Origin: a virus
DNA: 46,784 bases
Virus record (IMG/VR): IMGVR_UViG_3300036845_000517
Span: 1-46,784 of that record
Reading direction: 5' to 3' (one strand)
Part shown: positions 39,224-46,784 of the stretch, one piece after another
How positions within the stretch are numbered: position 1 is the first letter of the stretch
Layout: every line of letters starts with the position of its first letter
Position numbers and translations under genes: made by a program
The notes under the pieces: generated by a model
What the model was told of the DNA's origin: nothing
The model's input: only the letters and a program-made list of their open reading frames with translations
Database searches by the model: none

Positions 39224-39489
39224 TGGGGATGCATGCCGCCTCCTTGCGGGCAATGGGCAGACGGCCCGCAAGAGGACATCCGACGACGCCGCAACGCGGC
39301 GAGCGTCGCTATGACTGCGCCGGCATGCTGACTCTCCTGGCGGCGGCGGACGGCTATGTGATGGTCCGCCGGCCGCGCCGCAAACCGTTCGTGCTGGACC
39401 TGAAGGATTGGCGGATGCTGCGCGAGAGCACGGTGGCGGCCGACGATCGCACCGCCCCGCGCGCCATGTTCTACGGAGTCCTGCCATGA
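39223..39489 (+). CDS. Small basic phage protein, unknown
   Basis: 88 residues; Arg-rich N-terminus (RAMGRRPARGH) and a compact end (GYVMVRRPRRKPFVLDLKDWRMLRE). GAGAGGGAG lies before the ATG. ATGA overlap with the next frame. Confidence 0.58.
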   Translation: MGMHAASLRAMGRRPARGHPTTPQRGERRYDCAGMLTLLAAADGYVMVRRPRRKPFVLDLKDWRMLRESTVAADDRTAPRAMFYGVLP

Positions 39490-39533
39490 ACAAAATCCGC
39501 CTCGGCGACGCCACGATCGAGTGCGGCGCATGA
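39486..39533 (+). CDS. 15-residue coupled frame
   Basis: MNKIRLGDATIECGA, with ATGA overlaps at both ends. It is too short to annotate by function but fits the coupled series. Confidence 0.35.
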   Translation: MNKIRLGDATIECGA

Positions 39534-39583
39534 ACGGCGCGATCCGGCAGCCGCCCCAATCCGACGATAAGGAGCGCCCGTGA
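39530..39583 (+). CDS. 17-residue coupled frame
   Basis: MNGAIRQPPQSDDKERP; begins in an ATGA overlap and ends in a GTGA overlap with the next gene. A GGAG inside it serves as ribosome-binding site for that gene. Confidence 0.35.
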   Translation: MNGAIRQPPQSDDKERP

Positions 39584-39861
39584 GCGACGATATTTTCACC
39601 GTGACCTGGGTGGATGGCGGCCTGGAACCGCAATGCCGCCCGAACCCGAATTTCCCGCAGGGGATCGATGTGTTCGCCACGCGCGGGTCGACCCGGAACT
39701 GCCGGGTCAGTCTGCCGTATCCCGCGCGCCGGATCGGCCATTATGAGATCGCGTGCCGGCGCTGCGGCACGCGCGTTCTGATCACCACCGCCGGACGTGC
39801 CGACGATCCGCGATCCGTGACGGTGCCGTGCAAGACCGGACGCCCAGGAGTAAACGCATGA
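39580..39861 (+). CDS. Zinc-ribbon-like phage protein
   Basis: 93 residues from a GTG. The end reads HYEIACRRCGTRVLITTAGRADDPRSVTVPCK; CRxCG and a later Cys suggest a zinc ribbon. VTWVDGGLEPQCRPNP opens a beta-rich domain. This pattern is frequent in unassigned small phage proteins. Four-base overlap with the next gene. Confidence 0.75.
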   Translation: MSDDIFTVTWVDGGLEPQCRPNPNFPQGIDVFATRGSTRNCRVSLPYPARRIGHYEIACRRCGTRVLITTAGRADDPRSVTVPCKTGRPGVNA

Positions 39862-40004
39862 TCTTGTACGGCATCGATCCGCAGATCGCCTTCGCCCTGG
39901 CCAATCCGGTCTTTGACCCGATGACGGAGATCGTGGCCGGGCATTTCTGGCTGGTCGCCGACGATATGTCCGCCGGACTGACGGTGAATCTCGGCCTCGA
40001 ATGA
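39858..40004 (+). CDS. 48-residue protein, unknown
   Basis: MILYGIDPQIAFALANPVFD, then a short alpha/beta stretch with AGHFWLVADD. AGGAG lies 10 bases upstream. Its stop touches the next start (ATGAATG). Confidence 0.55.
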   Translation: MILYGIDPQIAFALANPVFDPMTEIVAGHFWLVADDMSAGLTVNLGLE

Positions 40005-40283
40005 ATGGTCTACGCCGGGGGCCGTCCGCTATGGCAATTGTCTCTCGCCATCCGGCGGCACGGCAGCCCGGTCCCGGTGCTCCGTTGGAGCCCGACGATG
40101 CATCGAAACATAGAACACGTGCGCGACCGCGTCCTGCGCGGCGCGGGAACGGAGGAAGCCGTGATCGAAACGACTGATGCGCCGCTGGTGGCGTCGCGGC
40201 AATGGAGAAAGCCGTTGCGCCTCGACGAGATCAACCGGCTGGCGCCAACGCGAGAGGTCCGGCTGCGGCCGGGGAGGGCCTGA
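40005..40283 (+). CDS. Small basic protein, unknown
   Basis: 92 residues, Arg-rich throughout (WQLSLAIRRHGSPVPVLRW; EVRLRPGRA). No family recognised. It starts one base after the previous stop. Confidence 0.52.
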   Translation: MVYAGGRPLWQLSLAIRRHGSPVPVLRWSPTMHRNIEHVRDRVLRGAGTEEAVIETTDAPLVASRQWRKPLRLDEINRLAPTREVRLRPGRA

Positions 40284-40284
40284 C

Positions 40285-40545
40285 ATGGACATAACGGCAC
40301 CGGGATACTGGATGAACGAAAGCCCTGGCGTGCTGCGCCCTGCGATCACCGCCTATCTCCACGGCGGCGAAATGACGCTGCTGCACATCGCCGCCATGCG
40401 CGCGTATCTGCGGCAATGGATGGCCGGCCCGTTGCAGGGCCCGGAGATCGCCGCGCTGCGCGACGGGATCGACAGGCTGCAGAACCGCGCGGCCATCGAG
40501 GCGTGGCTCGACCGCGCGCTGGAGGCCGGGATCGACCCGCTGTGA
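40285..40545 (+). CDS. Conserved small phage protein (MRAYLRQW type)
   Basis: 86 residues: YWMNESPGVLRPAITAYLHGGEMTLLHIAAMRAYLRQW, then IAALRDGIDRL and AIEAWLDRALEAGIDPL. This pattern recurs in phages as an unassigned small helical protein, so I am confident it is a gene. Preceded by GGAGGG. Four-base GTGA overlap with the next. Confidence 0.78.
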   Translation: MDITAPGYWMNESPGVLRPAITAYLHGGEMTLLHIAAMRAYLRQWMAGPLQGPEIAALRDGIDRLQNRAAIEAWLDRALEAGIDPL

Positions 40546-40718
40546 CCGAAGATGAGGAAGCGATCGAAGCATTTCGTAAGCTGTTGGAGGTCGCGCTGAT
40601 GGAGGCGCTGTGCGGCAAGCCGGTGAGCGACGAGGCGATCGCGCGCAGCGAGGAGATCGTGCGGTCGCGCGTGACGATCCTCGATGAACTCCTTCCTGAT
40701 CCCGACGGAGACATGTGA
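40542..40718 (+). CDS. Small acidic protein, unknown
   Basis: 58 residues from GTG, helical and acidic (EAFRKLLEVALMEALCGKP, AIARSEEIVRSRV). Coupled to the previous gene. Function unknown. Confidence 0.58.
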   Translation: MTEDEEAIEAFRKLLEVALMEALCGKPVSDEAIARSEEIVRSRVTILDELLPDPDGDM

Positions 40719-41008
40719 TGGATGACAAGCCGGATGCCGGGCTGCCCACGCTGACGGTGATCGGGCCGGACGGGCACAGTATGACGCTCGAACCGGTCGC
40801 GGTGCCGGACAGCGACATGCCCGACGTTCAGCGCGACGACAGGTTGCGCGAAGCCAAGGAGAAGGTGGTCGATGCCGCGTGCCACCTGAGCGACCTCGCC
40901 GCCGAGTTCGACGGCGATCTGACCTTCTGCGCCGAATGCATCGACGCCCTATGGAACGCGGTGGACGCGCTACAGCGCGTGCGGAGTCAAGCCGACTCCA
41001 CGACGTGA
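40718..41008 (+). CDS. Small acidic protein, unknown
   Basis: 96 residues. ATG at 40718 (a GTG at 40715 is also possible) overlaps the previous stop. N-terminus TLTVIGPDGHSMTLEPV is beta-like; the rest is helical and acidic, with CAEC near residue 75. Last gene of the rightward chain; its end overlaps the convergent lysis candidate by 22 bases. Confidence 0.58.
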   Translation: MDDKPDAGLPTLTVIGPDGHSMTLEPVAVPDSDMPDVQRDDRLREAKEKVVDAACHLSDLAAEFDGDLTFCAECIDALWNAVDALQRVRSQADSTT

Positions 41009-41358
41009 TAGCGGTCGCCGTCGTCCACCCATTGGCCCTGGCCGTCCTTGAACCGGATGGTGCGCTCGCCGACCGGCTTGCCGATCCACTGATCGATGAC
41101 CCTGATGCCGCTCTCGTCCTGCGACAGATAGACGGCGATATGGCTACGGCCGGAGGTGTCGTTCTCGTAGCGGCCGGTCTCGGGGTGGAAGGTGCCGATC
41201 ACGGTTCCGCGTGGAATACCGGCGCCACGCACCTTTGCGCCCCGGCGCAGCGTCGAGGAGTGGGGGACGGCGGCGACGACCTGAACGTGACGCATGCAAT
41301 GGCCGTTATCCACCACCGTGCCGGCATGATGATGCGGATCGGGCGCGATAAATGACAT
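40987..41358 (-). CDS. BPSL0067-like protein, NlpC/P60-type amidase (endolysin) candidate
   Basis: 123 residues. NGHCMRHVQVVAAVPHSSTLRRGAKV (catalytic-Cys region near residue 21), GIPRGTVIGTFHPETGRYEN, SHIAVYLSQDESGIRVIDQW (His region near 85), ERTIRF and DRYHVVES match the BPSL0067 family, whose Cys-His layout resembles NlpC/P60 or CHAP peptidoglycan hydrolases. It is near the holin candidate and the fibres on the same strand, as expected for a lysis gene. AAGGA precedes the ATG. Enzyme activity is inferred from family resemblance. Confidence 0.75.
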   Translation of the reverse strand: MSFIAPDPHHHAGTVVDNGHCMRHVQVVAAVPHSSTLRRGAKVRGAGIPRGTVIGTFHPETGRYENDTSGRSHIAVYLSQDESGIRVIDQWIGKPVGERTIRFKDGQGQWVDDGDRYHVVESA

Positions 41359-41388
41359 CGTTCGTGTCCTTGGTTAGGAGGTGGTGCG

Positions 41389-41679
41389 ATGGTGGTTGTC
41401 GGTAATTCCAATGCCGGCGACGGCGTGAGGATCGCCTATGGCGGGATATTGGTCTTCGCATCGCTGAGCGACGTGCGCGACGCCGAGACGGCGCTGCTCG
41501 GATACAATGATGTGGTGCGCAAGCGCATTCTTCTTTCGGTCAAGAGATTGTTAAAAGCGAGATTGCCTCGGGTGATGGACGGCTCGGCATCGCTGAACGA
41601 CTCATCGGAGTTTGCCGATCAAGTGGTGACATGGTTCGCGGGCAGGGTGATCGATGGACGTGCCAGCATCGACGCATGA
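41389..41679 (+). CDS. Small protein between lysis genes, unknown
   Basis: 96 residues. TAGGAGGTGGTGCG before the ATG is one of the strongest ribosome-binding sites here. VRIAYGGILVFASLSDVRDAETALLGY and RKRILLSVKRLLKARLP show a mixed fold with a basic helix. It runs against both neighbours on the minus strand. Confidence 0.65.
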   Translation: MVVVGNSNAGDGVRIAYGGILVFASLSDVRDAETALLGYNDVVRKRILLSVKRLLKARLPRVMDGSASLNDSSEFADQVVTWFAGRVIDGRASIDA

Positions 41680-41683
41680 TCAC

Positions 41684-41911
41684 CTACCTCGGCAGACCGA
41701 CCCGCGCGCAGACCAGCAGATCGAATATGATGTAGATCACGAAGATCGCGACGACAGCCCAGATGATCACGTTGACGATCTGCATCAGCGACGGGCTGAA
41801 CGGCGCGACCACCATCGGCAGCAGGATGCGCAGGATCGCGATGATAGCGCAGACGATGACCAGCGCGATCAATGCCTGTTCGAGGAATCCAATGCTGAAG
41901 CATCCGAACAT
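41684..41911 (-). CDS. Holin candidate
   Basis: 75 residues, two or three transmembrane segments: FLEQALIALVIVCAIIAIL, ILLPMVVA and IVNVIIWAVVAIFVIYIIFDLLVCA, with a short N-terminus and a tiny Arg-containing end. AAGGAG precedes the ATG. Position beside the fibre genes and the BPSL0067-like gene fits a holin that permits endolysin release. Pinholin or another membrane function cannot be excluded. Confidence 0.72.
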   Translation of the reverse strand: MFGCFSIGFLEQALIALVIVCAIIAILRILLPMVVAPFSPSLMQIVNVIIWAVVAIFVIYIIFDLLVCARVGLPR

Positions 41912-41922
41912 GCTGATCTCCT

Positions 41923-44541
41923 TCAAGAGCCGGCGGAAGCTTCCAGCGCCGCGACGCGCGCGTGCAACGTCTTGATCGCATTGACGAGCGCATAGTTCAG
42001 CGCGTTGGTGTTCATCGTCCGCAGATCGTCCACGTGCGCGCCGTCGATGTAGGCCGCGATCGTGTCGACCATCTCCGGCATGACGCCCTCGGTGTCCTGG
42101 GCGACGAGACCGATGAACTCGATGCCGTCGGCCGCCGCCTGGGCGTGAGGCGACACGCCAGACAGGCCCTGGGCCTGCTCGGGCGGTTGGGTGGTCCAGT
42201 TGCCGCGCAGGCTGTAGCGGACGGGATTGAGCGCCAGGATGGCCTCTAGGCCCTGATCGTAGGAGCCCTGGACGGTCTTGATGCGCGCGTCCGACGCAGT
42301 GCCCCACGGGCCGCCGCCGGGCTGATAACTCAGCCCGCTGATGGTCAGATCGCCGGGCTGATTGAGCGCCGCCGTCTGGCGCGATACGCTGATGGACGCC
42401 CCGAGGAAACTCCCGTTGTCGGCGTAGCGGTACAGCGTCATGTCGGACCCGGCATTGCCCGTGCTCTCGGCGCCGACCGCGAAGGAGAGATTCCACCGGT
42501 TGAGGCCATTGATGAGGGCATAGATCGCGGTGGGCTGGCCGCCGGGATTGTTGAGCGTGAGCGTCGGGGAGGCCGAGGCGATGGTGAGGTTGCCTTGAAG
42601 ATTGCCGCCGGTGATCGGGAGGTAATTCCCAGCCGTGCCCTGCATCTGTCGCAGCGTGACCGCGTCAAGCTGGCCGACAGCGTCGCCGCCGAGCGTGACC
42701 ACGCCGTCGAACAGGACCGCGCCGGTGCGCGCGATCGTCATCGGGGTGCCGAGATAGTTTCCGGCGTTGTCGAACGATTGGAATCGCATCGCATTGCCGG
42801 TGTTGCCAGTGCCCTCGGCGATGCCGTCCGTGCCGAACGTCCACCGGGCTTGGCTGAGATCGAAGGTGGGGAATCCGATGGAAACCGGATTGGCGGGCTG
42901 CGCGGCCAGAGAGAGGAGAATCCCGCCGGAGCCGTGGGTGATCCTGAGATCGCTCTCGGTGATGGTGTTGTGACCCTGATTGCCGGCGATCGTGAGCGCG
43001 CCGTTGATCGTCAGGTCGTAATAATATCCGGCGGTATCGTAGGCGAGGAGCGTCGAGCCCGCCTCCTGCAGGGGTTGGGCGCCCATATTGGCCGAGGGAT
43101 AGGCCAGGATGCGGCCGCTGCCGCCATAGGCGTAGCCCGAGGGCGTGCCGCGCGAGACCGCGATGCCGGTGGCCTGGATGACGAGATTCTGGCCCGACGC
43201 GCAGCCGGACAAGTTCGAGCCGTCGAAGACGAGCCCATAGACGCCCGAGCCGCCCACGGTCTGGGTGCCTGCGGCAATGAAGTCGTTGTTGTCGGCGTAG
43301 CCGAACACGATGCCGGCGCCGGCCGGGGTATAGACGATGCCGCCGGTGCGGACGCCCTGATTGCCGGAGACATTGCCCACGGCAAGCTGCGGCCAGCTTG
43401 TCGCTCCCTGGGGATAGTAGCCGGTCGGAATGAGGTCCGGGGTCAGCCCGTGGTAGTGCACGCCGATGGGCGCGAACGCCACCGTCCGGGCCGCCGTGGC
43501 ATCGGCGACGGAGACCGGCGTGGTGAACGTGAGCGCGGCCGCCGCGACCCCGCCCGGCGCGATGACATAGGGGTTGGACCCGACCTGAACGCGCATGCCG
43601 GCGACAAAGCCCGCAGCCGTGCCGGAGGCGACCGCGACCGTGGCCGCCGGAGCGGACAGGGTAGTCGAGACGGTGGTCGTGACGCCGTAGCGGTTGATCG
43701 AGCAGTCGAGGGCCTCGATGAAGTTGTTTTGGCTATCGTTGATCTCGGGCGTCTGCGCCGATGTCGGGGCGGGTGCCAGCCAGACCGTGGTGAACAGGAC
43801 GCCGGTGTGATTGGCCTCGAGTACGAGGACGTTGAATCTGCTCTCGCGCACGCTCTGGATGACGAGCCCGAACGCCGCCGTGCCCTGGCAATCGAGGATG
43901 AGCGTGGTGTTCTGGTTCCATGTCGGCACGCCGGACGGCGGCGACGTCTGGGTCGGGCCGATGATCATCATCGTACCGCCGACCGGGCCGATCCATTTCA
44001 GCTTGGTGGCGCCGTTGGCGATCGGCTGGGTGACCAGAAACGACGGCCCGATGCCATCGGAAATGAAGTGGACGTTGGAGGTATCGTTGACGATGGTTCG
44101 GCTGAGCAGGCCGACCTTGCCGGACGGAAACACCACCTTGCCGCCGCCGGCCGCCTCGGCTGCGGCCTGGGCCGCCAGGATCGCCTGGGTGTCGTCGTGC
44201 ACGTCGTCGAAGAACGCGCCGTAGGTCATGACGTAGAAGTCGCCGAACTGCCCAGCGGTGGCGTTGTCGACGTACTGCCGGGTTGCGGCATCGAGGCCGG
44301 AGACGGGGTCGGCCGCGAGCGTGACCGTCCCGCCGAACGTGGCGGTGCCCCTGACGGTGAGCGTATCGGGGCTGCATGGGCCGCCGTTGATCGCCGGGGT
44401 GGCGAAAATGCCGCCCGAGGATTGCAGGTTGGTAGCAAAGCCGCCGACGGCATCGATCTTCTCGGTGAATGACTGGTTCCACTCCGTCGGGGACGGGATC
44501 TGACCCTGGTACCATCCGGGATTCGAATTGGTCTCTGACAT
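41923..44541 (-). CDS. Tail fibre/spike with pectate-lyase-like region and S74 chaperone
   Basis: 872 residues. N-terminus GWYQGQIPSPTEWNQSFTEKIDAVGGF is typical of fibre attachment regions. At about 105-150, YVMTYGAFFDDVHDDTQAILAAQAAAEAAGGGKVVFPSG matches the start of parallel beta-helix (pectate-lyase-like) spikes. Gly/Thr/Asn-rich repeats fill the shaft. The C-terminus (about 745-872) is a peptidase S74 intramolecular chaperone: SDARIK, NPVRYSL, IEFIGLVAQD, MNTNALNYALVNAIKTL, ending in a coiled coil. The chaperone assembles the trimer, then is clipped off at the Ser-Lys site. Role: host-surface binding or degradation. Confidence 0.9.
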   Translation of the reverse strand: MSETNSNPGWYQGQIPSPTEWNQSFTEKIDAVGGFATNLQSSGGIFATPAINGGPCSPDTLTVRGTATFGGTVTLAADPVSGLDAATRQYVDNATAGQFGDFYVMTYGAFFDDVHDDTQAILAAQAAAEAAGGGKVVFPSGKVGLLSRTIVNDTSNVHFISDGIGPSFLVTQPIANGATKLKWIGPVGGTMMIIGPTQTSPPSGVPTWNQNTTLILDCQGTAAFGLVIQSVRESRFNVLVLEANHTGVLFTTVWLAPAPTSAQTPEINDSQNNFIEALDCSINRYGVTTTVSTTLSAPAATVAVASGTAAGFVAGMRVQVGSNPYVIAPGGVAAAALTFTTPVSVADATAARTVAFAPIGVHYHGLTPDLIPTGYYPQGATSWPQLAVGNVSGNQGVRTGGIVYTPAGAGIVFGYADNNDFIAAGTQTVGGSGVYGLVFDGSNLSGCASGQNLVIQATGIAVSRGTPSGYAYGGSGRILAYPSANMGAQPLQEAGSTLLAYDTAGYYYDLTINGALTIAGNQGHNTITESDLRITHGSGGILLSLAAQPANPVSIGFPTFDLSQARWTFGTDGIAEGTGNTGNAMRFQSFDNAGNYLGTPMTIARTGAVLFDGVVTLGGDAVGQLDAVTLRQMQGTAGNYLPITGGNLQGNLTIASASPTLTLNNPGGQPTAIYALINGLNRWNLSFAVGAESTGNAGSDMTLYRYADNGSFLGASISVSRQTAALNQPGDLTISGLSYQPGGGPWGTASDARIKTVQGSYDQGLEAILALNPVRYSLRGNWTTQPPEQAQGLSGVSPHAQAAADGIEFIGLVAQDTEGVMPEMVDTIAAYIDGAHVDDLRTMNTNALNYALVNAIKTLHARVAALEASAGS

Positions 44542-44550
44542 GGCGGCCTC

Positions 44551-44727
44551 CTACGGCTGCGCCACCGTCTGCGGCGTGATCGGGGCCGGCAGTCCGTTCT
44601 CGTTGGCGATGATCTCGAGCACCCGGACGATCTTGAGAAACTGCGGCATCTCCGCGCCCTTGAGATCGGCGCGGGACAGGAACGCCAGCGTGATGCGGGC
44701 GATCTCGGGAGTGACAAGCTGGTCCAT
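44551..44727 (-). CDS. Small fibre-associated protein, unknown
   Basis: 58 residues from the ATG at 44727 (AAGGAG eight bases before); a longer frame starts at 44742. VTPEIARITLAFLSRADLKGAEMPQFLKIVRVLE resembles small proteins often found among phage tail-fibre genes. It sits between the two fibres, 9 bases from one and 11 from the other. Confidence 0.68.
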   Translation of the reverse strand: MDQLVTPEIARITLAFLSRADLKGAEMPQFLKIVRVLEIIANENGLPAPITPQTVAQP

Positions 44728-44738
44728 GGTGGTCTCCT

Positions 44739-46691
44739 TCATCTGTGGGATTCTAGCACCGCCAGCCGCGCGCTCATCTGTTCCAGTTCCACGGCGACAT
44801 CGCGGAACGCATTGATCATCGCATAGAGCAGCGGTTGCTCATTGACACTTAGCTGGCCGTCGAGGCGCAGCTTGGTCGGCGCCTCGTCTCGCGTCGGATC
44901 GGGTGGCGGCTCCGGCGTGGCGTGGACACACTCGGGGATGTGCTTTTGCGCGTCCTGCGCAATGACGCCCCAGCGCGTCGTGCCGTCGTCCGTCGTGCCG
45001 CCGAGTCCGTTGTGCTCGTAGCTGACCGGTTCGAGCTTGATGAGGTCCGCGAGCCCGCGCCGGAAGGGCGCCACCGCGCGTTTGGTGCGCGCGTCGGAGA
45101 CGTTCGCGGCGCTGACGTTGCCGGGCACGTAGAGGTTGCCGACGGCGTCGATCTGAAACATGCCCGCGCCGCCGCCATTGAAGAAGACGAACGCGCCGCT
45201 GGAATTGGACCAGAGGATTTTCCATCCGTCGCTGCGGAATTGCCAATATTTGTTGGCGGTGTCGGCCGTGAGAAAGCAGTCTCCGACCGCGTTTGCCCCG
45301 ATATAGACGGCGGCACCAACGGAGGTATTGCCGCCCGTATTAAGGCCGCCATTGATGGTCGCGCTGCCATTGATCTGCATGCTGCCGGTCGAATACAGCC
45401 AATTGCCCTGGACGGTGCCGCTCGCGTAGAGCCCGGCGCGGGCGGTGGCGTTGCCGCCGTTGTCGATGGTGAAATTGACCGTGCCGTTCTCGACGAACCT
45501 CCACGCTCCGTCGGAACCGCGCTGGAGATAGTAGTTCGCGGCGACCTGAAACAAGCCGCCGGATGCATAGACAGCCTGACACCAGACATTGCCGCCCACC
45601 GACACGTCTCCGCCCGCCGACAGGGCTCCGTCCGCCCTGACGGTGCCCGTCGAGTGCAGATAGGCCCCCGCCACGTTGCCGTTCGCATGGAAATTGCCGC
45701 CGTCGTCTAAGTTCGCAACGACCGCGTTATAGGCGTTATTGACGAATTCCATTCCCCATGGCGAGGCCGCGTTCGCCCGCAGATACATGCTGACGCCGTT
45801 GCCGTTTTGCTCCAGCCTGATATTGCCGCCGTTGTTGACCCAGAGCGCGCTGACGCTGCCCGATGTGGTCTGGAAGGTCGGACAGCCCGCGTTGCCGGCC
45901 GGGTCGATGGAGAAGGTGGTCGTGCCGTTCTCGACAAACCGCCAGACCCCGTCGCCGGAGTAGCGTTGCAGATAATAAGCGCCTGCATTGGTGGCGTAAA
46001 ACGTGCCGTTATTGCTCTTCAGATCGGTATCCGCTGCCACCTCGCCCGTCGAGTGCAGCCACGCCGTCGTGACGCTGCCGCTGACGATCGCGTTGCTGTC
46101 GATCTGCAACGCCCCGGTCGAATGCAGGAAGGTGCCCGTGACGCTCCCCTCTGCGGTCACGGCGCCGCCCGGAGTGATCGAGAAGGTGGTCGTGCCGTTC
46201 TCGACGAACCGCCACCATCCGTCCGACGTGGAGCGCTGGAGGTAATAGCCGCTGCCCGAGGTGTTGGCGTAGAACGTGCCGCTGTCGGAGAGCACGCCGC
46301 CCGTTGAATGGAGATAGGCCGCCGTCGCGGTGGCTGGAACGCTGATGCTGCCGGAGAAATTCGCGACGGCGGCGGTGAGGTCGAGAAACTCGGCACCTCC
46401 GACAAGGCCGATCTGCGCGTTGCCCGGTGGCGCTCCCTGAAAATAGGTCTGCTTGGCGCCGAGCACGGCGGTGCCGTAGCCGCTGGCCGCATCGATGTTG
46501 AGATTGCCCGAAAGGGTCCCGCCGATCAGCGGCAAGACCTGTCCCCATGTGGCCTGATGACGGCCGTAATAATTGGCGTCGGACGGCGCGTCCGTTCCCG
46601 CGCCACCGATCGATGCCCATTTGGTGCCGTCCCAGCGCCAGCCGTTTCCGAAGACGTCGCCGACGGCGGGAGAGCCCGGGAAGTCGAGCAT
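44739..46691 (-). CDS. Second tail fibre with repeat modules and S74 chaperone
   Basis: 650 residues. N-terminus FPGSPAVGDVFGNGWRWDGTKW is a common fibre cap. The shaft has three modules YYLQR..DG.WRFVENGT..FSI and repeated LHSTG and NGTFYA units. The C-terminus (about 530-650) is an S74 chaperone (SDARTKR, EPVSYEHNG, WGVIAQDAQKHIPE, QPLLYAMINAFRDVAVELEQM, coiled-coil tail). It shares the chaperone type but not the body with the 41923 fibre, so the two probably bind different host structures. Confidence 0.88.
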   Translation of the reverse strand: MLDFPGSPAVGDVFGNGWRWDGTKWASIGGAGTDAPSDANYYGRHQATWGQVLPLIGGTLSGNLNIDAASGYGTAVLGAKQTYFQGAPPGNAQIGLVGGAEFLDLTAAVANFSGSISVPATATAAYLHSTGGVLSDSGTFYANTSGSGYYLQRSTSDGWWRFVENGTTTFSITPGGAVTAEGSVTGTFLHSTGALQIDSNAIVSGSVTTAWLHSTGEVAADTDLKSNNGTFYATNAGAYYLQRYSGDGVWRFVENGTTTFSIDPAGNAGCPTFQTTSGSVSALWVNNGGNIRLEQNGNGVSMYLRANAASPWGMEFVNNAYNAVVANLDDGGNFHANGNVAGAYLHSTGTVRADGALSAGGDVSVGGNVWCQAVYASGGLFQVAANYYLQRGSDGAWRFVENGTVNFTIDNGGNATARAGLYASGTVQGNWLYSTGSMQINGSATINGGLNTGGNTSVGAAVYIGANAVGDCFLTADTANKYWQFRSDGWKILWSNSSGAFVFFNGGGAGMFQIDAVGNLYVPGNVSAANVSDARTKRAVAPFRRGLADLIKLEPVSYEHNGLGGTTDDGTTRWGVIAQDAQKHIPECVHATPEPPPDPTRDEAPTKLRLDGQLSVNEQPLLYAMINAFRDVAVELEQMSARLAVLESHR

Positions 46692-46692
46692 G

Positions 46693-46746
46693 TCAGCGCT
46701 CCGTCCTGTCGTGGCGATATAGCACGGCCTGTGCGGTGGCGGTCAT
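46693..46746 (-). CDS. 17-residue coupled frame
   Basis: MTATAQAVLYRHDRTER. It starts in an ATGA overlap with the upstream fibre stop, and its TGA is one base from the next ATG. Probably a coupling frame. Confidence 0.35.
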   Translation of the reverse strand: MTATAQAVLYRHDRTER

Positions 46747-46784
46747 CGTGCCTCCACCGCCGCGAGGCGCGCGGCGAGTTGCTG
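46743..46784 (-). CDS. 3' end of a third fibre-like gene (5' part outside window)
   Basis: Only the last 13 residues are visible: QQLAARLAAVEAR. This is the same coiled-coil ending as the other two S74 proteins (ARVAALEA, ARLAVLES), so a third fibre with a S74 chaperone very likely lies to the right. Confidence 0.65.
   Translation of the reverse strand, partial: QQLAARLAAVEAR

Noticed and set aside
42595-44472. A 625-codon plus-strand frame opposite the spike
   Set aside because: The minus strand encodes the S74 spike with catalytic and chaperone motifs; the opposite frame shows no domain.
1-46784. tRNA genes, integrase or attachment sites
   Set aside because: No cloverleaf with TTCRA arm, no tyrosine or serine recombinase and no obvious attachment duplication were found by eye; absence is only for this window.

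Overview
This window is phage DNA, either a virion genome or a prophage carrying its own replication, packaging, recombination, lysis and tail-fibre genes. It has high GC, dense short genes, and many ATGA or GTGA stop/start overlaps. The host is probably a Gram-negative bacterium: two secreted proteins end in PEP-CTERM anchors, which exosortase-bearing Gram-negatives process. An alphaproteobacterium is a reasonable guess, but the sequence does not prove it. I saw no tRNA, rRNA, integrase, insertion sequence or CRISPR array.

Layout. (1) 1-6339, minus: small terminase, large terminase, a 92-residue protein and a very long portal fusion that runs off the left edge. The portal continues into a Nudix domain and a kinase-like domain. 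(2) 6450-18544: short plus-strand genes sharing a near-identical ribosome-binding leader; a 1092-residue minus-strand protein (ParB, split methyltransferase, PLP-enzyme domain, Cys-rich domain); a DUF932 protein; a probable repressor; a DUF6011 gene with a GIY-YIG endonuclease attached; and two PEP-CTERM proteins. (3) 18720-25175: a PDQGLP-repeat protein, a plus-strand operon of small genes, then minus-strand genes for a methyltransferase, an Acb2/Tad1-like small protein, and two replication genes. (4) 25200-25660: a gene-free stretch with a perfect DnaA box, a long hairpin and a promoter, which is the best origin candidate. (5) 25692-29115: DUF5131, membrane, HNH and conserved phage genes. 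(6) 29116-30845: a 1.7 kb non-coding-looking array of 5-base words punctuated by GCCGAC and by four longer header repeats. (7) 30851-37827: RuvC-like resolvase, RMF-like protein, coiled-coil protein, ParB/MT-A70 methyltransferase, RecT and a degenerate DnaQ-like protein. (8) 37953-41008: a chain of tiny, translationally coupled genes. (9) 40987-46784, mostly minus: BPSL0067-like lysis candidate, holin candidate and two S74-chaperone tail fibres/spikes, with the tail end of a third.

The minus-strand late genes leave the window at the left (portal) and enter it from the right (fibres). On a circular map one leftward late operon would run terminase, portal, unseen capsid and tail genes, fibres, lysis. 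Early and middle functions lie between on both strands. Two recurring control elements link scattered genes: an 18-base leader (CGAGGAG, two bases, ATCCCG, start codon), and a GCGCTATAAT-type minus-10 box that in two or more cases is followed by GCACACCA.

The strongest candidates for something undescribed are the pentamer/GCCGAC array, the methyltransferase interrupted by PLP and Cys-rich domains, the portal-Nudix-kinase fusion, and the phage-borne PEP-CTERM pair.
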